64,000 nucleotides of DNA from Sequoia sempervirens (GCA_007258455.2 VDFB02262721.1:116529-180528), one strand, 5' to 3'. Counted from the first letter of the stretch, positions 16,335 to 29,092 are shown. The notes: generated by a model from the letters alone, not told the origin. A program made the numbers and translations.

Positions 16335-17971
16335 TGTAATGAATGCCCCTGATTTTTTTTGTTTTTGTGTGTATCGTTTTCAGAATAAGACAAAAGTTGT
16401 AGAAGGGTTTTATGTTTGATTTCCATTTATGTCATTGAGTGCATACATTGAAATATTCATGATATGCTAAGGAAATAAGGTTGCAACATATCAACAATTA
16501 AACATTGCAGCTCAACAACTAAAATCTGAAGTTTAACAATCATATTTCAGACCTGAAAATGTGACATCAGCAACAATTTTCACCATAGAAATGCAGAGAC
16601 CAGAATTACATGCTTGCTGCCCCAATACCCAGAAAGTGGCGTTAATCCCAAGGTAGGCGACTAGGTCCAATAAATCACCAGCTCTCCAATAAATTTCAAA
16701 CAGCAGCTTGAAATGGACGCCCAGCCAAGGAGAATCCAAAGAAACAATACCTAGATGTAATTTCCAAAGCACCACAAAATTATACTCAGGTTTTCCCTTT
16801 CCAGTTGCTTAGAAAATGAAGTTTCAGACCTTTGGAATTCATATCAGACCTCAGAAAGGCAGTAAACAGCAGCAAACTCTCACCAAAATCAAGAAATCCA
16901 CATACCAAAGCCATAGCTCCAAACCCACATTAGAAAACTACAACAATCTTCATTCTATCGACACCAAAATGCTTGAACAGCAAGATAAAGCATTGAAACT
17001 TCGAAGCCAAAACACCAACCAGCTAGGGTAGGTTTCTCACCACCGAAACCAGCAATGTGAGAAGAGGGTTTTCGTCCTCAACCAACGGTTTTCAAATACT
17101 GGAGAAATTCCAGCAGAGTCTCCTTAAGTTGCCAAAATAACCCATATGCAAATGAGAGCTCAAACTCATATTTATAAAGTGAGGGAAGATTAAGGAAACT
17201 TGCATTTGAATTTGAATATATTTCCCTCTCATTTCATTTTATGAAATGACATGAAATTACCCCAAGAGGGGCGTCCAACATTTTGCCTCCAAAATTCCAC
17301 TTTTGATTTTTAGTTTAATATTGACATTAAGCCCAAACTAGACGTCCCACTTTATGAGGCATAATATTAGCCTTTAAAAATGATCAATAAACCTCTTTTT
17401 TGGGCATCTACTTGAAATACATGGCCCCTCTTTTAAAACAACATTGTGCAACTAGGCCAAGGGGTCCTTTTTATTTTATTTAATCAAAATACCTCCCTTG
17501 GGCGTCTATGCTCATAAGGAAACTATTTCACTTTTGTTGCCTTCTAAAACAATGTTAAGTCATTACATTGGGCTCCAAGGTACTTTTTACATGACCCCCT
17601 GTCCCTTTCACTTAAGCTAAATAAACTTTATTAAAATAACTTAACTGAGAAATACAACTAATAATTAAATTGAACCTTAGCCATGCCAACACCCAAAATG
17701 GAAATAGACACTGTTGAAGTAGCCTTGGCTAAGACCAATTACTGAAAATAGACTTACTATTTATAACAACTGCTAAAAATAGTAAATACTCCAAATCACC
17801 AAAATGGCACAAAACATTAGAGTTCACCTGACAGTTGCCACACATTGCCCAAACAAGAAGCCCTGCACTGCACTGTTGCCAGGACCAGTTATTAAATTAT
17901 AGTACTTACTAAAAATAGTGAGTCAAAACCAAACTATCCTGAATGAGGACATCGAAAATGGGGACATTACA
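16335..17971 (-). mobile_element. Solo LTR nested in Copia A pol
   Basis: 1,637 bp with perfect 7-bp terminal inverted repeats (TGTAATG...CATTACA on either strand), flanked by 5-bp target duplications ACCCT at 16330-16334 and 17972-17976. It splits the RT frame between the codons for KARLVAKG and [12 protein letters not shown]. The minus-strand start TGTAATGTCCCCATTTT, the ACTATTTTTAGTAAGT motifs and the repeated GGACGCC words link it to the LTRs of element B. There is no internal coding region, so the element probably collapsed by LTR-LTR recombination. Confidence 0.92.
17169..17176 (-). promoter_or_regulatory. TATA box of the solo LTR
   Basis: TATAAATA on the minus strand in the middle of the 1.6-kb LTR. 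The related LTR of element B has the same word at 38820-38827. Its position fits the U3/R boundary. Activity is unknown. Confidence 0.5.
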
Positions 17972-17976
17972 ACCCT

Positions 17977-19830
17977 TTAGCCACCAACCGTGCTTTGTAC
18001 TTGTCAAGTGTACCATTAGCTTTGTACTTGAGTTTGTACACCCATTTGTAGCCAATGGGTTTCTTCCCTAGTGGAAGATCTGAAAGATCCCAAGTCTTAT
18101 TTTTCATAAGACTTTGATGTTCAATTTCCATGGCCTTTTCCCATTCAGGTTTATCTTTTGCCTCAGCAAACACTTGTGGCTCATACACTCCCTTAATATC
18201 GGCCATAAGAGCAAAGTTAACTTTGTTCTGCTTGCTCTTGCCTCTGGATGAATTCCTCGACCATTTCTTCATCTCAAACATCACCAATGAGTTTTTCCCA
18301 CCTCTTTGGTCTCTTTGTAGAAACTCTTTCATCCAAACCAGCGTGGTTATCATGATTTGGGCTTCTAATTGTTGTGTCATTTGGATGCTGATCCAGGTTA
18401 TCATCAATAAAAACTGGGTTTATTTCCTCGTGCCCTGAAGTTGAATACCTGAATCCTAAGGAAGAATAGGCTGGTTATCAATAATCTGGATCTTAGAAGA
18501 TGTCGGAAAAGGCCCTGCTTCCTCATCAATCACAACATCTCTACAAAAAGTCAAGCGGTCAGTGTCAACATCAATCAAGCTGCAGGCCTTATGATTTTCA
18601 CTGTACCTTGTAAGCATAAACTTCTTACTCTTAGGATCTCGTTTGGTTCGCTTTTCATCTGGAATCCAGACATATGCAATAAAACCAAAAACCTTAAGAT
18701 GACTAACTATCGGTTTCCTCCCAAACCATGCTTCCTCTAGGGTTTGATGTTTCATTGCCTGTGTGGGAGACCTATTGAGCAAATAAATTGCAGTATATAC
18801 TGCCTCAACCCAAAATTTCTTGGGAACATTCTTGTTCTCCATCATACATTAGGCCATCTCTGTGATAGTACGGTTTCGTCTCTCAACTACATTCTGTTGT
18901 GGAGTGTAGGGTGTGGTATACTGTCTTTTGATGCCGTGTTTAGCACAAAAGTTGTGGAATTCTTTAGAACATAATTCGCCTCCATTATCAGATCTAAGAG
19001 TGGTTATGGCACAACCAGAGACTTTTTCTACTAAGGCCTTGAACTTTTGAAACTCATTAAACAACTCGAATTTTAATTTTAGAAAATATACCCACATTTT
19101 TCTACTAAAATCATCCACAAACAAAAGAAAATACCTGCACCCAGTGATTGATGTCGTGTTCATTGGTCCACAAAGATCTACATGAACCAGTTGTAGGACT
19201 CTCTTGGCTCTCCAAGCTTGTCCATCATCAAATGGTGTTCTATGTTGCTTCCCAGCTTGGCAAGCCTCGCACACACCTTGTATCTGTTGTTGAATGTTAG
19301 GAATGCCAACTACCAAGTTCTCTCGGGCCAATTGAGAGAGGTAGGACAAATTGAAGTGTCTGTATTGTTGATGCCAAAGAGTAGTAATGGCTGATGTACT
19401 CTGGGCTGCCAATGCATCTTCCGTGGCCTATCTATTTTCAACTAATCTATACAGTCCATGATCTTCTATACCAAGAGCAATAGTCTTCTTGGTATCCTTG
19501 TCAATGATATTGCATTTATGTTTGTTGAAAATGACATCTAAATTAGGACTATGTTGCATAATCTGACTTACTGAAAGTAGATTGAGCTCCATTCCAGGTA
19601 CGTAGCACACATTGAGAAAAAGTAACCGTTTCCTTCTAGAGATTAGCTGCACAATCCCTCTACCTTCAACTGTGTACTTCTCACCGCCACTAAAGATCAC
19701 TGAATCAGAGCAAGCAGTGTGTTGTGTGAACCAGTCTTGCCTATTGGCGAAGTGATGTGATGCTCCTAAATCGATGTACCATGTAGATGACTCTAACTGA
19801 TCTATTGGGGGCCATGAAAGCATAGAAAGT
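17977..19830 (-). pseudogene. Copia A protease, integrase and RT start (broken)
   Basis: Reading from right to left: protease segment with WYIDLGASHHF (about 19780), where copia proteases normally have Asp-Ser/Thr-Gly, so the Ser is lost; GAG-pre-integrase H...CEACQAGKQHRTPF (about 19250-19290); integrase core with Asp in HVDLCGP, Asp in TLRSDNGGE and Glu in VVERRNRT, so all three catalytic acids are present; then the connecting region and KWVYKLKYKANGTLDKYKAR (about 17980-18040), where the solo LTR interrupts. At least three frame changes or stops separate these parts. Confidence 0.85.
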
Positions 19831-20644
19831 TGATGCCTTCTCTTCTGAATGCTCTGCGACATGAGCCTTTTGCTGAGGCCTTCCTTGGTTGGATTTTTGT
19901 TCAGCCAACCTCTTTCTGTAGTGCTTCTTCATATGACCCAATTTAGCACAATAATGATATGTGATGTTTTTCAAATTCTTTGTTGCATCCTCATTGTGAC
20001 CTTGTCCTTTTTTGTGTGACCATTTGCTCGTGCCTTTGTCGTTGGCTGCAAATGCTTGTTCGACACTTGTTATTTCACTGTTGCTACCAAATTGTTTCTT
20101 CCAGCTGTAAGAGCTAATTGCATAGCTCTTCAAACTTTAAGTCAGCATCCGTAGCGGTGATATTGAGAGTCTCAATGAAATGCTCATAAGCATGTGGTAA
20201 GCTTTTCAATGTGATTACCACCATGTCCTCTTCCATTTTTCGACCAACGGCTGACAACTGATTCTTGATGTCCTTGATCTTGAGTAAATGCTCTTGCAAG
20301 GACATTTTCTCATCCATTGTGATCGAAAAAAACATATTCTTCAGAAAGAAGGCCCTACCTTTATCTGAAGTTTCATGAAGGGCACGTAGATGCTTCCAAA
20401 TCTTAGCTGAAGTTGTCCTTGTTTTGACTTCAAGGAGCATGGCATCGGTCATGGATAATTTGATCAACATGATTGATTCTTTGTCACATTCATCAAACTT
20501 GTCTTGGTCTTTACCCGCAACTGTTGCCCGGGTGGCGGTACCAAGGACGATCTTTTCAAGGCATCAGTACTCGAAGATTGTTAGCATGCGCTGCTTCCAG
20601 GTGTTGTAATTTGCGCCAGTAAAACGTTGACTGCCTTCCAACAT
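19831..20644 (-). pseudogene. Copia A gag (broken)
   Basis: UBN2-type copia gag: NYNTWKQRMLTIFEY near 20600, LRALHETSDKGRAFFLKNMF near 20370, LKSLPHAYEHFIETLNIT near 20180. The CCHC knuckle near 19940 reads YHYCAKLGHMKKHY, so the first and last Cys have become Tyr and zinc binding is presumably lost. There is an in-frame TGA near 20570 and a frame change near 20110. The first codons, M-A-S-L-P-N-I, are stranded at 21997-22012 on the other side of the solo LTR. Confidence 0.85.
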
Positions 20645-20649
20645 GATGT

Positions 20650-21991
20650 TGTTGAACACTCGGAATACTGAGAGGGGGGATGAATTAGTGTTCTCTGAAA
20701 CCACTTAAACATTTAAATATTCATTCCACATAGCATATTCAATTTGCAGTAGGAAAAGAAAACATGAAAACAACCATCAAAAGCACATAACACATGAACA
20801 CCAAATTTTTACATGAACAACCCAAAACGGGAAAAACCACGGTGAGGATTAGCTCACAATATATTATAACCGGTTACAACATATTATAGAAATGCTCACT
20901 GTAGGTGGACTCATTGTCCTAGTGGACTCACTGCCCACAAAATGAAAGAAAGAAGAAAGGGGTGGCTCACTGCCAAAATTTGAACTGCTACAATTGCATC
21001 TACAATATGCAAGAATTACAGTTCCACTGAAGCTCAATATATAGAGTTTACATACTTCATACCTTCCTGCTTTAACACTCTGCTCTGCTTTGCATTTGCA
21101 TTACGTTCGCACAATTCGCATCAACAACACTTGTATATTCACTATCATCTCATTGTCTTCATCCTCCAACACCAAAAGGATCTTATACTTATACCCATTA
21201 CATCTGCAAACTCTTGCAACATCAATTAGGTCAGCCTAATTAGGTGTATCATGCAAAATAATAACTTGTCGGCCCAAAACATACTTCACGCCACAATCAA
21301 AACTTATAACAAACCCAAATAGGTTGGCATGGACCTATAATAGCTCCCACATAATGGATCAATACTTATTTAAACTCCGCACACTCTTACACATATTAGG
21401 TTGGCACCGTAGGAGACCTAACATCAAAATAACCCAACTGATCATCCTCAAACCATCACATGGACCTCCAAACTTCATGCCACTTGGAACTTAGATGCTA
21501 TTGACACCTGTAAACATCTCTACAAATCCACAAGACCAGATATTATTCCGCGGTGAAGTGTGGACTTAGCAAAACATGTACTCTGCACTGGAAAACCCGA
21601 TATTCTGTTACTCATAACTTCTGCACCAGAGGGCCAAAAAGCATAAAACTTTGGATTTGGACTCCTCTGACATCCAACAAAATTGCCTTAGAACCGCAGA
21701 GCGAAATTCTTCAAGCCGGACCAATGCGGACCAAAAATGGATGCTCTATACACTGAATATAGTGTTTTGACACTAAGCCAATTCTTCCACTCAACTGTCT
21801 GCACTAGACCAAAATTTCTTGCATCTATGCACTGGATTATCATTCTCATACTCACTCATACTTCACCAATCGGTTTGCACATCAATCTTCATACCAAGCC
21901 ACAATGCTGACATCAATGACAACACTGTATCTGTATATTGTACATCCATGCTCATGTTGCCAACAAGCAAATCAATGATAAATTTCCAATA
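20650..21991. mobile_element. Second solo LTR, nested in Copia A gag
   Basis: 1,342 bp with no coding content, inserted seven codons into gag. Target duplication GATGT is at 20645-20649 and 21992-21996. The left end TGTTGAACAC and right end TTTCCAATA are imperfect inverted repeats (TGTTGAA versus TATTGGAA on the opposite strand). It is unrelated to the other solo LTR. I read it as a solo LTR because removing it with one target copy restores the gag start. Orientation cannot be decided. Confidence 0.75.
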
Positions 21992-22012
21992 GATGTTGGG
22001 TAATGAAGCCAT

Positions 22013-22504
22013 CCCTCCTGCAATTCAAAATCACATAAAACGAAGAAGCTTGCTGTTGTTACAAAACCCATTGAAATTTTTGGGAAAAAAATTGCAAAAC
22101 CTGAGCAACAAATTAAAGAACCCACGATTTTATAAAAAAATCGGCAAAAATTCTGAAAAAATCTGCAAGAAATCTCGAAAAAAATCTGCAAAAAATTCCA
22201 GAAAAAATTTCCGAAAAAATTCGCAGAAATTCTGGAAAAATTATGATTTTTTTAAAAATTAAAAAATGGTCTTAAAACCCTTTATGATTTTTAACTGTTA
22301 AAACCCACGAATTTTGTAAAAAAATTTGCCAAAAAATTACAAAAAATAGACCCACAATTTTTTTTTTTTCAAAAAAAAGTCAAAAACCTTTGTATGAATC
22401 CGTACAACTTCCTTTGGCACGTTCTTCTGTGTCTCTTGCCTGCAATTGCAATTCATCACTGAGAATTCACATGCTCACCAATCCCAAGAATTTACAAAGC
22501 TCGA
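22013..22504 (-). other. Copia A leader
   Basis: About 490 nt between primer site and gag start, with long A-rich and T-rich runs and repeated words like AAATCTGCAAGAAATC on the + strand. Copia E has a similarly T-rich leader on its own strand, so this composition seems to be a family trait. No ORF. Confidence 0.6.
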
Positions 22505-22516
22505 GATCTAATACCA
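22505..22516 (-). other. Copia A primer-binding site
   Basis: TGGTATTAGATC on the minus strand, directly against the 5' LTR. It matches the initiator-Met tRNA type (TGGTATCAGAGC) with mismatches. Confidence 0.75.
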
Positions 22517-22853
22517 CATTACAAAAACAACACACAAAAAGTTAACTAAGATTGCATAATAATCTATTAAGAAATAAGGAGCAAAAGCATCCTTATATAG
22601 GATTACAAATATCTTATCCATAGAGAATAAAGATGACAAATATCTTATCCACAAAGGATAAGGATGACAACTCATAATGCAAAAGGTAAATTTTATCGAC
22701 AAAGGATAAGGATGACAAATATCTTATCCACAAAGGATAAGGATGACAACTCATAGGAAAAATATCTAAAGTCAACATGACTTTATTAAAGAAGATTCCT
22801 AAAGCCTATCCTAAAAGCTAATTGACCATTACAAGATAAAATGTTACTTTAAT
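22517..22853 (-). repeat. Copia A 5' LTR
   Basis: 337 bp, the partner of 14741-14999. The length difference is mostly an internal expansion of the CTTATCC...GGATAAG hairpin module between about 22615 and 22745, with a short AT-rich insert between copies. Several base differences from the other LTR point to an old insertion. Confidence 0.9.
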
Positions 22854-24688
22854 ATGTATAATATAATTAAAATGTAACCCTAACCTTTATATAAATAATA
22901 TAATATTTATCTCATGTTATTTCATTAAATTAATTTAGCTTTTTCTAAAATCTTCCCTTGAATTAATCATAATTGCATTTAATCCCCTAATAACAATGTC
23001 TGACCATTAGGTAGACAAGAATTTAAGCTTGAACGAAGAGCAGCCATTGTTTAAGAGAACCATGGACGACAATTTGCCCTAACCCATGGGAAACATGGTG
23101 CGCTGCCCAAAACACAATCCCATTTGAACACATGCAAAAATTGACGTGAACACATTATTATTAGCCGTGAATGATTTCCCATTTTTTGCTCTAACGATTT
23201 CTGATTTTATTAATAATTAATAAATTATTATTAAGGCTTTTCATATATTTAACTATCTCAATTTCTTGCTGAAAAGTGTGATTTAAAGACAAGTTTTTAT
23301 GTACAGAGGTTCTTCACGCCCATATACAACTGTATAATACCTATCGGTGTAATTATCTAGTTGGAAATTTTGTTTAATCACGTCGTGAGCCGACATTTAC
23401 TCTTGCATCAGATACCATGGTACATTAACTCCATTGTAACTCTCCCCATCACACCAACACAAATAATGCCATGTCACCGTCCACAGGTACAGTACTACCT
23501 ATTTATGATTTATTAACCTAGCGCATGGTGTTAGTAAACAGACTTGTTTAGAACAACAATGATAATCAAAGCGTGTAGGAAAGTTTGTAAGAGATGAGAG
23601 TAAAAACAATGCCAAAAGTTCGCCACTTGAGTCGTCTTGTAAAAAAATTGCTATAAGAGTTTTCACATAGCAGAGAAAAAACACCATAAAAAATGCCACA
23701 ACCTATTACTTTAGGGTTTTTCAGTGAGCATAACCTAGGTTTTCTAGTGAGTATAATGATCAGGCAAAACCTCAGATTTAGGAGACCACTACTGAATTAG
23801 AAAATGGCGAAAAAATTGACCCAAAAAATGCCAAAAAAAAATGCAAAAAATTGCTAATGCCCACCATTCCGACAAATCTACATCATCACAAATGCCAAGA
23901 TTCTAGGGTTTTATTAACGATAAAGTTCATGCTTTTCCATATCTTGCAATATTCCATAGGGGTTAAGTTTAGTTAATGCTTATCAATACAAGATAGAGAG
24001 TTTGGTGAGCCAAAGCCTTTGAGTACTTCCCACCATTATCAAATTTAAGTCTTGATCATCGACATTCCAAAATATGGCATAAAGTGAACTTTTATTAACA
24101 AGTTATAATATTTATGATGAGGTTAAGATACCATGACCAAAACAAGTGGCACACACACACACATACACCACTTTAGTATCCATAGGACCCCCAAATGGCC
24201 CAACAATGGCCATGCCAACTATGACATTGAACAATATCGATGAAGAACAATAAAATAATACAATCTAAATCATATGTCAGGCAAGACATCCATCATTGCA
24301 AAGTACAAATTCATGCAATATGACCAAACACTCCAACCAAACAAGGCTATGTTTTTAATATACAAATCAACAATACAATTATCTTTAAACAATACAATTA
24401 TCAAGTATTGAGAAAATACAGAAACAAAGAGATGATGTCCAGCACATAATGACTAGCAATCATCAACTCAACAAATCAACCATGATGAAGTTCACACAAA
24501 CAAACCTAACTGCACTTTTCCTTGCTTTTTTTCACATTTCTACGTTGATGTGACAATGTCCTCCCCCATAATATTCTCCTTGTCAAGGTTGTGACCTCTC
24601 AAAACAAAGAGTCATAAACACATCAGTCCAATAATGATATATTTAACAATAATTGGAATTAAGATATCAGCAGTGTAAAAGTTAATTT
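22854..24688. other. Gap between Copia A and Copia E, nothing recognised
   Basis: 1.8 kb of AT-rich DNA with a short CA repeat near 24150. No exon of GCN5, no transposon domain and no clear repeat end was seen. It is presumably intron sequence or very old element debris. Confidence 0.6.
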
Positions 24689-24909
24689 TATTAAAGTATT
24701 TAATGTAATATTAATGGCCATCTTAGCTTTAGTTAGTCGTAAGTAACTTCTGTTCTCGCTTTAGTTGTTTTAGCATCTTTGAACTTTCTGCTTTAGTTTG
24801 CTTCTGTTAATGATGGTTTCTTTTTAGAAACATAGTCCTATATTGTTTTATTTAAGGAGCTTTCATCTCCTTTGTAAATAACAAATATCGAATATCAATT
24901 ATCATTTCA
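24689..24909 (+). repeat. Copia E 5' LTR
   Basis: 221 bp, TATTAAAG...ATCATTTCA. Differs from the 3' copy by about ten bases and a 7-bp repeat-unit indel (ATAACGA) near the right end. Confidence 0.9.
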
Positions 24910-24921
24910 TGGTATCATAGC
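24910..24921 (+). other. Copia E primer-binding site
   Basis: TGGTATCATAGC immediately after the 5' LTR, one mismatch from the initiator-Met-type site. Confidence 0.85.
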
Positions 24922-25763
24922 TTAGGCTTGTTTTTTTTTAGCCGATTTTTTTTTAGATAAAAAAAGAAGAAATTTCTTAAGCCGATTTTTTTGAAAATCG
25001 AAGGGTTTCTTGAAAGTTTTTTTTGCAGAAGATTTTGTGAGATATTTTTCGAAGTTTTTCTTGTAAAGTTCATGGGTTTTTTGAAGGAAAAAATCATGAG
25101 GGTTTCTTTGTCTTGAAATCACGTTTTTTGCAGAAGTAATTCGCGACCTGTTTCTCTGCAAAATCGTGGCCTCTTCTTTTTTGGAAATTGCGTCTCTTCG
25201 TGTAGCAAAATGCGGAAGATATTTTCTTAAAAATTGTGTTTGTTTGGAGGAAAATTGCGGGCGTTTGCAACTTGTGTTTTCAGTGACTTTTTTTTTTCTG
25301 GATTCAACGACTCTTTTTTTGCATTTTTTCTAAGCACGACTTCAAATCACATCTTTTTTTGCACAACTTGTTTTCTCCTTCTTTTTGCGTCTAAACCTTC
25401 AAATGCGCAACCTGGTTCTGTCTTCTTGGTGCCATGCTTGAGCACGTTTTTATCTCTGCAACGTATGACTATTTCTGAGCGTGCGACTGAGGGTTTCTAT
25501 TGTTATTTTTCAATTTTTTTTTTTTGCGAGTTGTGAAGGAAAATTGCGGGTCTTCCGCAAAATTGTGTTTTATGAAGATTTCTGCTCCAGGCTAGGGTTT
25601 TCATTTTCTAGACTTCCTCATTTTCCTGAGCTGAAGACTGTTGCTAGGGTTTCTTTCAATTTTGTTGGCTTTTTTCTCAAAATTTGTGAAAAGAATATTT
25701 TTGAAGAGTTTTTGTTGATCACAAGGCTTTACCTCGTTTTTGTGCCATTCAAAAATAGGACAG

Positions 25764-28700
25764 ATGGCATTTATGCAGTATGACCAGGTGTCTACCTCTT
25801 ATGCATTAATGGGCAAACGACCAATAGATCATGTCAAATCATCTGTATGGTACATCAATTCTAGAGCCTCTTGGCATTTTACAAACAGGAGAGATTGGGT
25901 CACAGAGTATATGGCTTGCTTCGATTCTGTCATCTTTGGTGGTGGCGAAGAGTATAAGTTGTCGGCAAGGGCGACATCCAAATCACATCTAGTGGAAGAA
26001 ATTTAATATTTCTCAATGTATACTATGTACCGGGCATGGCGCTTAATCTGCTCTCCGTGAGTTAGATTAAGAGATACAGTCCAAAGTTGGACATCATTTT
26101 CAGTTCACACAAGTGTCGAATTGTTGATAAGGAGTCCAAGAAAACAATGGCAGTTGGGCTTGAGGATCATGGTCTGTATTGACTGCGTGATACGAGTGAT
26201 CCTTTGGAGCATGCGCTCGTTGCGTGGAGTTCATCCGTCAACACTCTTTGGCATCAGTGGTATGGGCATCTCAATATTGCCTACCTCTCTTAGTTGGCTC
26301 AAGAGAATTTGGTAGAAGGCTTACCTGAGATTCGACAGCAGACACATGGTGTTTGCAGAGCTTGCCAAGCATAGAAGTAGGATCGTACTCCATTTTTAGA
26401 TGGAAAGTCTTGGAGAGCATCGAAGGTGCTACAGTTGGTTCATGCAGACATTTGTGGACCAGTGAATGCTGCATCGATCACTGGTACCGGGTATTTTCTT
26501 CTGTTTGTTGATGATTTTAGTAGAAAAATGTGGGTGTATTTTCTCAAGGCGAAGTCACAAGTATTTCATGAATTTATGAAGTTTAAAGCATTAGTTAAAA
26601 AAGAGTCTGGATGTCAAATCATCACTCTTAGGACATATAATGGGGGTGAGTTCTGTTCCAATCAGTTTACCGACTTTTGTGAACAACACGGTATTAGACA
26701 CCAACTTACCACACCCTATACCCCTCAACAGAATGGTGTTGTTGAGCGGAGAAATCGTACCATCGCAAAAATGGCTCGTTGTATGTTGGAGAACAAGAAT
26801 GTTCCCGAGAAATTTTGGGCTGAGGTAGTATATATTGTAGTTTAGCTTCGTAACCGGTCTCCCACACAGGTTGTTAAGAAGATGACCCCAGAGGAAGCAT
26901 GGTTTGGGAGGAAACCAAAAATCACCCACCTTAGGGTTTTTGGTTCGATTGCGTATGTGTGGATTCCAGATGCCAAGAGAACCAAGCTGGATTCCAAGAG
27001 CTAGAAGTTAATGCTAACATGATACATTGACAATCACAAGGCCTAGCGGTTGATTGATGTGGCCACTAGTCGCTTGACATTCAATAGGGATGTTGTATTC
27101 GATGAGGAAGGTGGGCCCTTTTTGCTCCCTTCTCCCATCAAGAATCCTGACAATCCACCTTTGAAGCCCAAGGATTTGGGAGCTAAGCTTTCAGTAGTTC
27201 CACCTAAAGGGAGGGATTCCGATGCTTCAGACATTGTAGAACCTCCCAAACACAATCCTCTACCAACAGGGAGGGACTTTGATGATTCTAACATTGTGGA
27301 ATCTCCTAGGCATGATTCTGTATCAACAGATTTTACTCAGAATAATATGGATGGTATTATTCTAGGCAGCCCAAGTCATGATGATGCTCATTCTGATTTG
27401 GAAGATGATTCATCTCCTCCTTGTCCTAAGTGGTGGGCAAAGCTCATTGGTGATGTTCATGATGATGAGCTCGTTGAGGGACGATCATCTAGAGGCAAGA
27501 GCATAAAGAACACAATAAACTTTGCTCTTATGGCCAACATCTAGAGTGTTTATGAGCCCTAGCAGTATTCAAAGGCCAAGGGTAAACCTGAATGGGAAAA
27601 GGCTATGGATTCTTAGCATCATAGTCTTTTGAAGAACAACACATGGGTTCTGTCAAATCTTCCACCAGGAAAGAAACCCACTGGCTGCAAGTGGGTCTAC
27701 AAGGTCAAATACAAGGCTGATAAAACACTGGATAAATACAAGGCTCGGTTGGTGGCTAAGGGATTCTCGCAAAGAGAAGGTATTGATTATGAGTAAACCT
27801 TTGCTCCCATAGCAAAGATGAGCACCATCCGACTTGTTCTAGCCATGGTAGCACAATTTGGCTGGAAGGTCCATGATATGGACGTGAAGAGTGCCTTCCT
27901 CAATGGCGATTTGGAGGAAGAGGTATACATGACGCAACCTCTTGGTTTTAAGGTTGCAGGACAGGAGCACAAGGTATGCAAATTACGGAAAGCATCTCAA
28001 GTAGGCACCCAAGGCATGGTACTTGAAGTTTGACAAGTACCTAGTTGCACAAGGGTTTCACAGGGGTCCCTTAGATGTAAATTTGTATGTCAAGAACATT
28101 GGTAGTGATATCATCCTTCTTGTCATCTATGTGGATGATATCATCATTACTGGCAATAGGTTACATTTTATTGAACAAATCAAGTCAATTTTGTGTCAGG
28201 TGTTAGAGATGACGGACTTGGGTCTCCTACACTATTGTCTTGGTGTAGAAGTTTGGCAGACAAGTGATAGTATCTTCATTTCTCAGTTGAAGTATGCTAG
28301 GAGTTTGCTTGAAAAATTCAGGATGGAAGATTGCAAAATCTCATCAACTCCTATGGAGAAGGGGCTGAAACTTTAAGCCAAATTAGACTCACTAGTGGTA
28401 AATGAGTCTGCATTCAGGCAACTTGTGGGCAGCCTCATCTATCTTATTGCCACTAGACTTGATCTTAGTTTGTTGTAAGTTACATTTCTCGTTTCATGAT
28501 TGCTCCTAAGGTGAAACACTGGGTTGCTGCGAAGAGTGTATTGCGATATGTCAAAGGGACACTTGGCTTTGGCATTTTGTATAGCAGATGCAAAGATCCT
28601 AGGCTAGTTGGCTTGATAGACTCAGATTGGGCAGGTTGAGTCAATGACAGGAATTCCACTTCTGGGTATGTTTTCAGTCTTGGTACAGGTGCAGTCACAT

Positions 28701-29092
28701 GGACAAGCAAGAAACAACAGGTAGTTGCTCTTTCCTCGACCGAAGCAGAGTATCGAGGAACAATTAAGTTAATGCGTGAGGCAGTATGGCTTCGAAGGAT
28801 GCTTGCTGACATGCAGATGTCTCAAGCAGGGTCTTCACCCCTATTTTGTGATAATCAAGGGGTCCTCAAACTTGCTAAGAATCCAGTCTTCCATGAGCGA
28901 ACCAAGCATGTTGAGCTTCACTGTCACTTCATCAGACAACTTGTTGAAGATGGCTCTATGATGTTGTAGTATGTTCCAATTGAGGATCAGATTGTAGACA
29001 TTCTCACCAAGTCTCTCAATCTAGATAAATTTGTAAAATTTCGGGATAAGCTTGGTGTAGTTAGTAGAATGACCATTAAGGGAGGGTATTAA
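25764..29092 (+). pseudogene. Copia E gag-less pol (broken)
   Basis: Starts M-A-F-M, then jumps to the end of gag/protease (YALMGKRPIDHVKSSVWYIN). The protease catalytic Asp is changed (YINSRAS where relatives have YIDSGAS). Integrase follows: ADICGP, then LRTYNGGEF where the second catalytic Asp is Tyr, then [10 protein letters not shown] has IYVDDIIITGN intact (about 28120-28150), and RNase H has CDNQGVLKLAKNPVF (about 28850). Many stops occur, mostly TAG/TGA where relatives have Gln, Arg or Trp, plus frame changes near 26000, 26850, 28020 and 28460. The last codons M-T-I-K-G-G-Y cross the polypurine tract and stop at TAA 29090-29092 inside the LTR. Confidence 0.88.
29078..29086 (+). other. 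Copia E polypurine tract
   Basis: AAGGGAGGG directly before the 3' LTR; also coding (Lys-Gly-Gly). Confidence 0.85.

Larger units (their letters stand above)
14741..22853 (-). mobile_element. Copia-type LTR retrotransposon A, with two nested solo LTRs
   Basis: Minus-strand element of 8.1 kb. Without the insertions at 16335-17971 and 20650-21991 it would be about 5.1 kb. Order on its own strand: 5' LTR (22517-22853), initiator-Met-type primer site, leader, gag, protease, integrase, RT, RNase H, polypurine tract, 3' LTR (14741-14999). The domain order (integrase before RT) makes it Ty1/copia. LTR ends are TATTAG...TAAT(A/G) instead of TG...CA. A clear target duplication is not visible in the AT-rich flanks. 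The coding region is inactive (see the parts). Confidence 0.9.
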
